A DNA stretch of 32,216 nt from Streptomyces sp. NRRL F-5122 (GTDB lineage Bacteria > Actinomycetota > Actinomycetes > Streptomycetales > Streptomycetaceae): assembly GCF_001507435.1 (NCBI RefSeq), contig NZ_LMWH01000307.1, positions 1 to 32,216 on the forward strand, written 5' to 3'. Position 1 is the stretch's first letter. The number at the start of each line of letters is the position of its first letter. The notes below the pieces were generated by a model. The model made no database searches. It had not been told where the DNA came from and saw only the letters and a program-made list of their open reading frames with translations. Shown piece by piece: positions 16,585 to 24,020 of the stretch. The translations under genes were made by a program, and so were the position numbers.

Positions 16585-17432
16585 GAGCTTGTCTCACGTG
16601 GTGTCAGGTTGATGCGGCATGATGCTTTGCCATGGGTGTTGGGCTGTCACAGCGGTTGGTTCCTGACGAACTCTGGTCTCTGGTTGATCCGTTGCTGCCT
16701 TCGTTCTCCGCGCGTCCGCAGGGAGGAGGGACGGCTCCGGTCGACGACCGGGCCGTGTTCACGGCCGTGGTCTACGTGCTGACCAGCGGTTGTGCATGGC
16801 GGCATCTACCGGAGAGTTTCGGCGTCTCGCCGGCCACCGCACATCGTCGAGGCGGGACTGTGGCGGCGACTGCACTTGGCCGTGCTGGACGAGCTCGGTA
16901 CCCGAGGTGAGTTGGACTGGACCTCCGCCATCGTGGACGCGGCCTCTGTCCGTGCAAAAAGGGGGGATCGCTGACCGGGCGCAATCCGGTCGACCGAGGC
17001 AAGAAGGGCAGCAAACTGCACGTGCTGTCCGATGCCCAGGGCTTACCCCTCGCGCTCGGCGTCTCCGGCGCCAACGTCCACGACAGCCAGGCGCTACTGC
17101 CGCTGGTCCTGGGCATCCCCGCCATCCGTTCGCAACGCGGCCCACGAAGGCGCCGCCCTAGCAGGATCCGCGCAGACAAGGCCTACCACTCCGCCGATCG
17201 ACTGGCGTGGCTGCGCAGCCGCGGCATCGTCCCGCGTATCGCCAGGCCCGGCATCGAATCCAGCGAGCACCTCGGCCGGCATCGCTGGAAGATCGAACGA
17301 TCGATCTCCTGGCTCTTCGGCTACCGCAGACTCACCGTCCGGTACGAGCGAAAGGGCAGCCACTTCCTGGCCTTTCTCGGACTCGCAGCAGCCCTGACCT
17401 GCCTCGCGAAACTCACCACGTGAGACAAGCTC
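16585..17432 (+). mobile_element. IS5-family (IS427-type) insertion sequence, 848 bp, ends intact
   Basis: The 19-bp terminal inverted repeats are perfect: GAGCTTGTCTCACGTGGTG at 16585-16603 and its complement at 17414-17432. A 3-bp target duplication TAA flanks the element (16582-16584 and 17433-17435), as expected for the TNA-type target of the IS427 group. The right repeat overlaps the end of the transposase gene. The sharp ends and target duplication show a fairly recent insertion, although the transposase is damaged. Confidence 0.85.
16632..17423 (+). pseudogene. IS5-family transposase with internal deletion
   Basis: It starts MGVGLSQRLVPDELWSLVDP and runs to GCAWRHLPESFGVSPATAHR (to about 16845). 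Here about 5-6 family codons ('FTVWTE'-like) are missing and the frame changes. Frame 2 continues EAGLWRRLHLAVLDELGTRG to SVRAKRG. At a run of five A and six G (about 16956-16966) it would have to slip back one base to reach GSLTGRNPVDRGKKGSKLHV and the end with GRHRWKIERSISWLFGYRRL. The A/G run looks like the programmed -1 frameshift signal of this group. The first break is a genuine deletion, so this copy is probably inactive. Confidence 0.85.
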
Positions 17433-17435
17433 TAA

Positions 17436-17782
17436 AAGTGATCCAGAACCACAATTCAGCCGTCGCCGACAACCGCGTGGGTCGGTTGGCCATCCGGGAC
17501 GCACTCTGACCTCCCGCCTGCCACGTGCGGCTGCGGACCTGGCCCCCGCTGCCCTGCCTGCCGGCCGTCAAGAATTTCGAAGACCCCGCGTACGGCCGCG
17601 CGGCGAACCCTCACACCCGCCAGCGGATACCCGCGCCGGAAGAACCGGAAACACTCGCCAGAATCCGCTCGGAGGTGCCAGGCCTGAACCTGCCCCGCTC
17701 GTGCTAGTGCGGGCGTCAGGGGTGCCCAGGCACACGGCAGTGACCACGTCTCGCAGCGCGATCGCACCGTCAGATCACGCCG
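17436..17782. other. No recognisable gene
   Basis: This lies between the IS427-type element and the stop of the DUF417 gene. Open frames on both strands look like Pro/Arg/Ala shadows and I recognise no motif. Confidence 0.45.
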
Positions 17783-18256
17783 CTAGCGTGACTGTCGGAT
17801 GCTGTTAAGCGATTCTGCAGCGGTGACCAAGGACGCTCCCAGTAGCACTACGTCCTTGATGAGGAATTGCCCCGCGAGTGACAGCTTGGGCTCTCGGCCC
17901 CGCTCTCGCACCTGCCACGCTTCTGGGGTAGTGACTAGGAAACTGAGTGTGACGGCGAACACGCCAGCGGCGAGCAGACTACCAGTTGCCGACACCCTTG
18001 GCGCCCATCGCCCGGCCGACACCATCCCTCCGATTGCGATCTCGGTAAGCCCTATGGCCCTGGCGAGCTTCTTCTCGCCAAGCCTTTTCAGCGGTTCCCT
18101 CATCAGCGGACTTGAGACAACCAAGGGACGGATGTTTTCGACCTCGTACGACTCGAATTTCAGCCGTCCGATGCTGAGGAGGTTGAGCGCGAGTCCGTAT
18201 CGGGTCGCGAGGATCCCTCCGGAGTGCAGTCGGCCGACCGTGAGGAGCCTGGCCAT
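17783..18256 (-). CDS. DUF417 family (RclC/YkgB-like) membrane protein
   Basis: 157 residues from ATG 18256, preceded by AGGAGAA at 4 bases. The family signature is clear: GRLKFESYEVENIRPLVVSS followed by PLM, matching 'GxxKFxxYExxxIxPLVxxSP'. Hydrophobic segments follow (GLTEIAIGGMVSAG, GSLLAAGVFAVTLSFLVTTP and QFLIKDVVLLGASLV). DUF417 includes RclC of E. coli, an inner-membrane protein made in response to reactive chlorine. Its exact activity is not known. Here it follows, on the same strand but 430 bases away, the secreted His-rich protein, in a neighbourhood that also holds AhpD-like and nitroreductase genes. That fits an oxidant or electrophile stress role, by inference. Confidence 0.85.
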   Translation of the reverse strand: MARLLTVGRLHSGGILATRYGLALNLLSIGRLKFESYEVENIRPLVVSSPLMREPLKRLGEKKLARAIGLTEIAIGGMVSAGRWAPRVSATGSLLAAGVFAVTLSFLVTTPEAWQVRERGREPKLSLAGQFLIKDVVLLGASLVTAAESLNSIRQSR

Positions 18257-18688
18257 AGGATTCTCCTCTCGTTTCTCAAAGTGCCCCGTAAATCCGGCAC
18301 CAGGTGCCAACGCACTTCACTCGTTCCAGTGCTGTACTGGCCCAGGGCGGTCCATGAAGGGGAGCCCGCGCGCACAACACGTCCTGCGTCCTCTATTTTG
18401 TCAACGACTTGTCCACCTGGCATCAAGTGGATTCCTACTGGCCGGGAAAGCAGTCCACGCTCAGCTCATCGTTACGGACAGCTCACTGCAGCTGCACCAT
18501 GAGTGTGTGAGCCCTGCGATCGGGCGCCTGCGCGGGCACGGTTTCTGCGTGCACCTCGTTCGGCCGGAAGTGATCTCATCGGTCCCGGGCCGACTCAGGT
18601 TCGGCGGGCGATCTGCCGCCGGGGCAGGGGGTGCGCCTTCGGGTCACGTCCTTGGGATGCGGCGAAACCGCGTCGGCCTGGGGTCGCG
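18257..18688. other. Intergenic leader of the DUF417 gene
   Basis: This stretch of about 430 bases holds no credible gene. On the minus strand, TTGACA (complement of 18399-18404) could be a -35 element for the DUF417 gene, but no good -10 follows at 17-18 bases. It contains no TGGGC-N6-GCCCA palindrome. Confidence 0.4.
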
Positions 18689-19066
18689 TCAGAGGTTGAA
18701 GAGGTCCAGCTGGTCCTGGTGCCAGCGTTCGGCGGTGACACCGTGCGACGAGGACACCGCGACCCACCGGTGGTCGTCGCCGCCATGGGCGTGGTGGACG
18801 TTTCCGCGTCCGTGCCGCACGGAGTGGTGGCTGTGACGGAGGTCCTTGTGGTCGTCCGTGTACCCGCTGCGGTTCCGGCCCTCGTGGCGCTCCGTGTGGT
18901 AGCCGTCACGTGCGTGACCGGCGTCGACTGCGGTGACCGGGGACTGGGCCTGCTCGACGGGTGCGGCAGTCGCCGCCGAGGCTGCGCTGCCGGCGCCGAG
19001 GGCGGCTCCGGCGACCATCGTGGTGGAAGCGAGGGCGATCGATGCGCGCCTGATCATCTTGTTCAT
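18689..19066 (-). CDS. Secreted histidine-rich small protein
   Basis: 125 residues from ATG 19066, with AAGGA upstream. A clear Sec signal peptide (MNKMIRRASIALASTTMVAG, then an Ala-rich stretch with a likely cut near ASA, residues 29-31) leads to a mature part with about 14 His in roughly 90 residues. Clusters include RHSHHSVRHGRG and VHHAHGGDDH. There is no Cys and no recognised domain. A secreted, His- and Asp-rich, probably disordered protein suggests binding of metals such as Cu, Zn or Ni at the cell surface, but this is inference. The gene is divergent from the TetR gene at 19276; two TGGGC-N6-GCCCA operators lie over its predicted promoter. Confidence 0.75.
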   Translation of the reverse strand: MNKMIRRASIALASTTMVAGAALGAGSAASAATAAPVEQAQSPVTAVDAGHARDGYHTERHEGRNRSGYTDDHKDLRHSHHSVRHGRGNVHHAHGGDDHRWVAVSSSHGVTAERWHQDQLDLFNL

Positions 19067-19198
19067 GGTCTTTCCTTGTCTTTGCGAACGTCCGGCGGCC
19101 GGGTGACCGCCGTGGTGCCGTGATCCGGGGTTCCCGGACCAGTCGGGTTCCTGTTTGAGGGGCGTCGTCAGCCCGGGTTTTCTGTGCTGGGAGTTTTT

Positions 19199-19214
19199 TG
19201 GGCTTGTTGGCCCA
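19199..19214. promoter_or_regulatory. Operator A1, TGGGC-N6-GCCCA
   Basis: TGGGC-TTGTTG-GCCCA. It lies at the predicted transcription start of the leftward promoter of the His-rich gene, 41 bp centre to centre from operator A2. Binding here would block initiation or escape. Confidence 0.75.
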
Positions 19215-19221
19215 GTCCTGA

Positions 19222-19250
19222 GTGAACACGGTTCGTGATTGGGCTGTCAA
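19222..19250 (-). promoter_or_regulatory. Leftward promoter of the His-rich protein gene
   Basis: On the minus strand TTGACA (19250-19245) is followed after 17 bases by GTTCAC (19227-19222). The -35 is perfect and fills the 6-base spacer of operator A2. The -10 is weak. The same -35/-10 arrangement recurs at 26703-26731 and 28347-28375. Confidence 0.6.
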
Positions 19251-19258
19251 GCCCAATC
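19237..19258. promoter_or_regulatory. Operator A2, extended palindrome
   Basis: GATTGGGC-TGTCAA-GCCCAATC, with perfect 8-bp arms around the TGGGC-N6-GCCCA core (19240-19255). It covers the -35 region of both divergent promoters, so one repressor here could silence both the TetR gene and the His-rich gene. The same 22 bases occur at 26718-26739. Confidence 0.8.
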
Positions 19259-19268
19259 GCGGTATTCT
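19239..19268 (+). promoter_or_regulatory. Rightward promoter of the TetR gene, probably leaderless
   Basis: TTGGGC (19239-19244), an 18-base spacer, then TATTCT (19263-19268). The ATG follows 7 bases after the -10, so the transcript probably starts at or next to the start codon. No ribosome binding site precedes ATG 19276, in keeping with leaderless translation, which is common in Streptomyces. Confidence 0.5.
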
Positions 19269-19275
19269 CGGAAGC

Positions 19276-20010
19276 ATGAAACCCACCACAGGGGTCCGGG
19301 ACCCCCACAAGCTCACCGGCAAGGGGCAGGCGACGCGGGCCCGCATCCTGGAGCACGCCGCCGAGCTCATCTACGCCAAAGGCGTCCACGGCACGAACAA
19401 CGAGCAGCTGCGCCGTGCCGCCGGCGTCAGCGGATCCCAGCTCAACCACTACTTCCCGACCAAGGAGAGCCTCGTCCTGGCCGTGATCGCCTGGCAGGCC
19501 GAGAGCGTCCTCACGTTCCACCGCAGCGAGCAATTCGCCTGCTTCGACAGCCTCGACGCGTTTCGGGCGTGGGCGGACTTCTACATCGGCTACGAGCACG
19601 TCTACCAGGAAGGCTGCAGCCTCGGCTCCCTGGCGAGCGAGATCGTCAAGACGGACCTCGACGTCCACGACGAGCTCGCAAATGCGTTCGACCAGTGGAG
19701 GGACATCTTCCGCGAGGGAATCGAGCGCATGCAGCAACACGGCCGCATCAGCGCCGAGGCAGATCCCGCACGGCTGGCCACTCTGCTCCTTGCCGCCTTC
19801 CAGGGCGGCACACTCCTCGCCCAGGTCGCACGGAACATCGCTCCACTGAAAGACGCGCTGCAGACCGCCATCGACTACCTGCAGACCTTCGCAACGTCCC
19901 CCGACGCCGACGTCATGGCACCGCAGGCCAGCAGCGTCATGCGCAAGGCCGGAGACCGTCTCGACCGTGAGGACGCCAACGGTGAGCATGGACGGCTCCT
20001 CGCACGGTAG
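19276..20010 (+). CDS. TetR/AcrR family transcriptional repressor
   Basis: 244 residues from ATG 19276. The N-terminal HTH is typical: TRARILEHAAELIYAKG, then NEQLRRAAGVSGSQLNHYFP and TKESLVLAVI. The ligand domain contains the EGCSLGSLASEIVK block found in the LmrA/YxaF-like branch of TetR regulators, and a further Cys at FACFDS. It is divergent from the secreted His-rich gene, with operators A1 and A2 between them. A close relative lies broken at 27642-28284; its recognition helix is nearly the same (VSGSQLSHYFANK), which fits one shared operator. Being the only intact copy, it probably controls all three operator regions. The inducer is unknown. Confidence 0.9.
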   Translation: MKPTTGVRDPHKLTGKGQATRARILEHAAELIYAKGVHGTNNEQLRRAAGVSGSQLNHYFPTKESLVLAVIAWQAESVLTFHRSEQFACFDSLDAFRAWADFYIGYEHVYQEGCSLGSLASEIVKTDLDVHDELANAFDQWRDIFREGIERMQQHGRISAEADPARLATLLLAAFQGGTLLAQVARNIAPLKDALQTAIDYLQTFATSPDADVMAPQASSVMRKAGDRLDREDANGEHGRLLAR

Positions 20011-20109
20011 GACAGACGGCAGTGGCGCGAGGGCGCGGTGCCAGCCAGAACTGGGCCTGCCCCGGTGGGGCGGATGGCGTTGCGCGGTCACTCCTGCCGC
20101 TGCTCGGGC

Positions 20110-20630
20110 GGCGACGGCTCCCACGGCCCGCGCGTTTTCGATTGGGCCCGCGTTGAGGTTTGTCCCTGGCACCGGGAGGATCGCCGACACTGGGTCATCG
20201 CCCGACGCAGCGTGAGCCGGCCGCAGGAGATCTCCTACTACACCGCCTACTGCCCCGGCCGGCACGATGCTGGATGACTTGACCCGCGTCACCGGGGCGC
20301 GCTAGGCCGTTGAGGAGTGCTTCCAGACTGCGAAGGGCGAGTGCGGCCTGGACGACTATCAAGTCCGCCGCTACGACGGGTGGCACCGGCACATGACCTT
20401 GGCCATGGCTGCCCACGCCTGCCTGACGGTGCTGCGGGCCCGAGAATTGGATGCCGGGAAAGCAGAAACGGATCCTCCAGCCTCGTCCCGCTCAGCCTCC
20501 CCGAGCTCAGATACCTGATCGCCCGCCTCACCCACCGCCGTCCGGCCCCCATCGATCACGTCCTGCACTGGTCACACTGGCGACGCCGACGACAACACCA
20601 AGCCCGCACCAGTCACTACAAACGACGCGG
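20110..20630 (+). pseudogene. IS701-family transposase C-terminal fragment
   Basis: Frame 1 reads GDGSHGPRVFDWARV and RRHWVIARRSVSRPQEISYY. Another frame continues with LDDLTRVTGAR, a stop, AVEECFQTAKGECGLDDYQV and RRYDGWHRHMTLAMAAHACL. A third ends LVPLSLPELRYLIARL, VLHWSHWRRRRQ and SHYKRRG. This is the order of the last third of IS701-family transposases, including the DDE glutamate region (AVEECFQ). Two frame changes and a stop make it dead. The N-terminal two thirds are missing. Confidence 0.75.
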
Positions 20631-21097
20631 CCACACACCGCCCGAAACTGCCCACCCGTCACCACAAAGACCGTTGCAGTATTAGGGAGCAGCGGAACCC
20701 TGCGCCGGGCGGGGACGTGGCGTACGCGCGCCGTCTGGCCCGTGCCCTGAACGCCCTGTGCGACCACTACGAGGCTTTGCAGCCGCCCGTCTGACCCGAC
20801 CATCACTCGTCCGGCCGCGCTATCGGCGTGGTGCTGCGCTGCCTGATGAAAGAAGCCCGGCGATGAAGATCTGCGCACACTGATGCCGGGCCATCAAAGA
20901 CCTTCGCTTCCACGTAAGACGCTCCAACCGACCGACGCTATCCAAATGTCCCTGTGAATCGGCGCGCAGGTACATCGGGTGGCAGGGCGGCTGTGACGGC
21001 GCAGGAGCAGCCGCCCTGCACAACATCGGCGTGGCACGGCGACACGCGATGCGCGTGACGCGACGATGACGTGAGACGCGGGCTCTTCCTAATGGCG
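20631..21097. other. No recognisable gene
   Basis: This lies between the IS701 tail and the kinase fragment. A short + strand segment (YARRLARALNALCDHYEAL, about 20718-20790) looks protein-like but is too short to name. Confidence 0.4.
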
Positions 21098-21271
21098 CGC
21101 GTCGACGGCGATCCGGTACGACTACGGCAGATCGTCACCAGCCAGTTCGTCAACGCCCTGAAGTTCGTACTGACGGGCGGTACGGGCACCCTCACCCTGC
21201 GCCAGGACAAGGGCTGAGCCGTGCTCCGTGTGTCCGACACCGGCCCCGACATCCCCGCCGACGCACTGCGG
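21098..21271 (+). pseudogene. Histidine kinase ATPase-domain fragment
   Basis: The frame reads VDGDPVRLRQIVTSQFVNAL (N-box), LTGGTGTLTLRQDKG, a stop, then AVLRVSDTGPDIPADALR (G1 box). This is the core of a HATPase_c domain of an HisKA-type sensor kinase. It stops abruptly where the end of the IS21 istB gene begins, so an IS21-related event cut the gene. No other part of the kinase is seen to the right of the IS21 remnant. Confidence 0.6.
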
Positions 21272-21288
21272 ATGGCGAGCATTGCGAC

Positions 21289-22065
21289 GACGTCCACCGG
21301 TTTTCCCCACTTGGTCTTGTCGGTGGGGTTCCGGGGCCGCTTGTTCGGGCGGTAGCTGGGCCCGTTCATGATCACCCGGTGGCTGGTGTTGATGAGCTTG
21401 TCCAGGAGGGACTCGGCGACGACGGGGTTGGGGAAGAGGGGATACCAGTCGCTGGGCGCCCGGTTGCTGGTGATGATCAGCGAGCGTCCCTGCCTCTCGG
21501 AGACGAGTTCGTAGAGGTCGTCGGCCTGGGCCGCAGACAGTTAACGCATAGCGAAGTCGTCGAGGATGAGGACGTCGGGGCGGACGAGTTCGCAGATCCG
21601 TTTCTCCCAGGTGCGGTCCGCGTGGCCGCCTGCCAGGTCGGCGAGGATGCGGCTGGTCTTGGCGAAGCGGACGTGGGCGCCCTGGCGGACGGCCAGGTGG
21701 CCGAGGGCTTGGGCGATGTGGGTCTTGCCGACGCCGACCGGGCCGAAGAGGATGACCGACTCGCCAGCATGGAGCCAGCGCAGGGCGCCGAGGTCGCGGA
21801 TCTGGGTGGCGGGCAGTTTCGAGGAGGCGGTGAAGTCGAACTCCTCCAGGGTGACCTGCTGCTCGAACTTCGCCCGTTGCAGGCGGCGTTGGAATGCGAC
21901 GGTCTCGCGGCGAGTGATCTCGTCCTGGCAGAGGACCTGGAGGAAGTCGAGGTGGCCGAGCTCGCCGCCGTGGGCCTGGGCGAGGCGGGCGTCGAGGGTT
22001 TCCAGCATGCCCGACAGTCGCAGGGCCTTGAGCGACTCCCGCAGGGCGGCGTCCATCACGGTCAT
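21289..22065 (-). pseudogene. istB: IS21-family helper ATPase IstB, with a nonsense mutation
   Basis: From ATG 22065: MTVMDAALRESLKALRLSGM, the IstB N-terminal helix region, Walker A (FGPVGVGKTHIAQALGH), Walker B (RPDVLILDDFAMR), and then TAA at 21541-21543. The same frame continues without a break as LSAAQADDLYELVSERQGRS, LIITSNRAPSDWYPLFPNPV and SYRPNKRP, the normal end of IstB. A CAA-to-TAA change therefore probably truncated it just after Walker B, before the sensor-like TSNR motif. The start overlaps the stop of istA by ATGA, the usual IS21 arrangement. Confidence 0.85.
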
Positions 22066-22603
22066 CGTGCTTCCACCTCGGCTTCGTCGTGGACCTGGTC
22101 GTCGTGGTCGTCGTCCGTCGCGTCGGGGATCGCGACGGTGGCGAAGAGCCGTGCGGGGCCGTGGAGAAAGGCCGCGGCCCAGCATCGCCGCTGGTCTTGG
22201 GCTCGGGATCGGTCTCGGTGCCGGCGATGAGGATGCCCTTGATGGTGCGGTAGGACGGGTCGCCGACCGCGATGGCCCTCGCAGGCGGCTTCCAGACGTG
22301 TCTCGGCGTCCCGAGCAGGCTCTTGATGTAGTCGCGGTGCTGGTCGATGTCCGGCCAGGTCACCTGCCTCAGTCGCCGGTCCACAAGCCCCGGAGACCAC
22401 TCCTTGATCAGCTTGGACCAGTCGGCCTCGCTCATCGGCGGACCGCCCGGACTGATCCCGGCCGCTTCCGCCGGGGCCAGGTACTTCCTGGCCGTCTTGC
22501 GGTCCACCCCCAGCGACGCGGCCGACTCGCTCTTCGAGCGGCCCGCATACCAGTGGACGTAGATCTCGGTGATGTCGACCACGACGAACGTTCTCCTCGC
22601 CAT
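22062..22603 (-). pseudogene. istA: IS21-family transposase IstA, large internal deletion
   Basis: It starts MARRTFVVVDITEIYVHWYA, then GRSKSESAASLGVDRKTARK, the N-terminal HTH of IstA. After about 135 codons it jumps to the extreme C-terminal region (AIAVGDPSYRTIKGILIAGT, then, in a shifted frame, AAAFLHGPARLFATV). The whole DDE integrase core is missing, and IstA is normally about 400-500 residues. A frameshift lies near 22180. The reading ends with TGA overlapping the istB ATG. Confidence 0.8.
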
Positions 22604-22903
22604 CCGGGCTGCCCATCGGCCATCCGAACCACGGAACGAGGAACATGAGCAGCTCCGCGACGACCAGGCCCCTCGATCCCGACCTCCGCGCTACCCATAG
22701 CCAAGTACGAGAATTCGGCATGGGAAATTACATGACGCTCAAACCGCCCAAGCTGGGAAAGAAAAACTTGATCGTCGATACGATTCGACTTCCCTGGTGC
22801 TCCACGCTCGTGCCTGCACGACCGGACATGCCGCGCGCACGTGTGGCCTCAGGACCCTGGGCTGTCGGTGCCCCGTTGCGGATCATAGACGGCAATACGT
22901 TTT
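22604..22903. other. IS21 upstream flank, no gene seen
   Basis: This holds the region upstream of istA. I could not define an IS21 terminal repeat, and no credible gene is present. Confidence 0.35.
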
Positions 22904-22929
22904 GCCCCGGACCATGGTCGGTCCGGGGC
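22904..22929 (-). terminator. Hairpin just downstream of the tRNA-Arg fragment
   Basis: GCCCCGGACC and GGTCCGGGGC form a perfect 10-bp stem with a 6-base loop. It lies 9 bases beyond the CCA-like end of the tRNA fragment, where Streptomyces tRNA genes usually carry their terminator. It has no T tract. Confidence 0.5.
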
Positions 22930-22938
22930 CGCTGCGCT

Positions 22939-22984
22939 GGTACCGCCGGCAGGACTCTAACCTGTGACACCCGTTTTTAGGAGA
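22939..22984 (-). other. 3' half of tRNA-Arg(CCT), probable attachment-site remnant
   Basis: On the minus strand: CTCCTAAAAACGGGTG, TCACAGGTTAGAGTCCTG and CCGGCGGTACCA. This matches the anticodon loop (CTCCTAA), the 3' side of the anticodon stem, the T arm and the acceptor 3' strand of an actinobacterial tRNA-Arg(CCT). The match ends at the anticodon loop, and no 5' half follows. The T loop (TTAGAGT instead of TTCGAAT) is mutated. A tRNA 3' half bounded at the anticodon loop is the usual product of site-specific integration of actinobacterial elements. No integrase gene was found nearby. Confidence 0.5.
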
Positions 22985-23876
22985 GGCACTATGACCGCCC
23001 CTGTCTGTGATGATCTTCCCTCGGGTTCATCGTTCCTGCTGGTTAGCGAGGTTCGGCCTTCCGTCTCTGCCTGATCGTTCCCCGCCTTTACACGGCCTTC
23101 CGTTCCCATGAGGGCCCTCACGAGCCGGTGGGAACGAGGGTGGGGAGTCGGCTGAGTGTCGGTGGCGGCCGTCGCAGCGGCGAGCACCGCAGACCCCTTG
23201 GGGGTGACAAAGGCTCCGCCCCCATCAGGGGGTCGGAGCCCTCAGCCGTCTACGCGGGCCTGTACAGGCCGCTGGGCACAGGCTGGCGGCTCGGGCTCAG
23301 CTGCGGGACCAGTCCGTACGGGGTGCTCGCGCACCTGCCCTGAGCGTGGTGGGGCTTCACTGTCCTTCCGGCCCCATCCTGGCTCCAGGAAGGCCCCGCC
23401 AGTGGGCTGGCCGCGCCCCAGCCGGGCGGCCCCCAGTTCAGCGCCTGGCGGTGAAAGCGCCTCACACACCGGCCTTACGATGCCGAGTTGTATTAGCGAT
23501 AGGGCGAGGGCGTTGGCCACCGCTGTACTGACGTGGTCGTCTCCAGCCGTCGGAGAACCCGTGTCGCGGTTGATGACGCCCCACCCGGAGACAGGCAGCG
23601 CCACCAGCGCGCGGGCATGCGGTCGGCGGCCGATCCCGAGCATGGAAAGTACTGGGACCTCGTGCCAGGGCCTGGCCACCGCAGAGCACGTTGAGATCCG
23701 GTAACGGAATGCGGAAGAGGCTCGGCCACCCGACAGAATGTGACCAGCCTTGTCCGCGCACCCCGGCGCGGGTGCCGGTCCCAGCGGCAGCACCACCAGG
23801 ACCGGAGCCGTGGACCCCGGCGCCCACCCGGCACCACAGCCAGGCCATCGGCCTTGCACTGACGTTCCCGCCCCGT
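22985..23876. other. Long region without a convincing gene
   Basis: Frames on both strands are open but their third-position bias is weak, and no family is recognised. A hairpin lies at 23212-23240 (GGCTCCGCCCCC against GGGGGTCGGAGCC with one bulge), and a stronger one follows at 23877-23922. This could be the flank of a former integrative element. Confidence 0.45.
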
Positions 23877-23922
23877 CACCGGTGCCCCGCACGAGCCGTC
23901 ACGCTTGTGCGGGGCACCGGTG
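23877..23922 (-). terminator. Strong hairpin downstream of the MFS gene
   Basis: CACCGGTGCCCCGCAC (23877-23892) pairs perfectly with GTGCGGGGCACCGGTG (23907-23922), a 16-bp stem with a 14-base loop. It lies about 100 bases beyond the MFS stop codon and most likely ends that transcript. Confidence 0.65.
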
Positions 23923-24020
23923 TTCTGTCTGCCAGGACCGTCTTCCCGGACCGGGTTCGTGTCACCGGTACCGGCGCGCTGAGACCGGTCCTCGAAGGGC
24001 TCGTCGTGTGCGACAGCGGC

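Noticed and set aside
21379..22648. Long + strand frames opposite the IS21 genes
   Set aside because: Shadows of istA and istB, whose motifs are clear on the minus strand.
23156..23704. A 182-codon open frame on the + strand in the same region
   Set aside because: It is Pro/Ser/Arg-rich with no motif and overlaps the hairpin at 23212-23240. It looks like a high-GC shadow frame.
23242..23892. A 216-codon open frame on the minus strand between the tRNA fragment and the MFS gene
   Set aside because: Its third-position bias is weak, it starts inside the strong hairpin at 23877-23922, and no family is recognisable.
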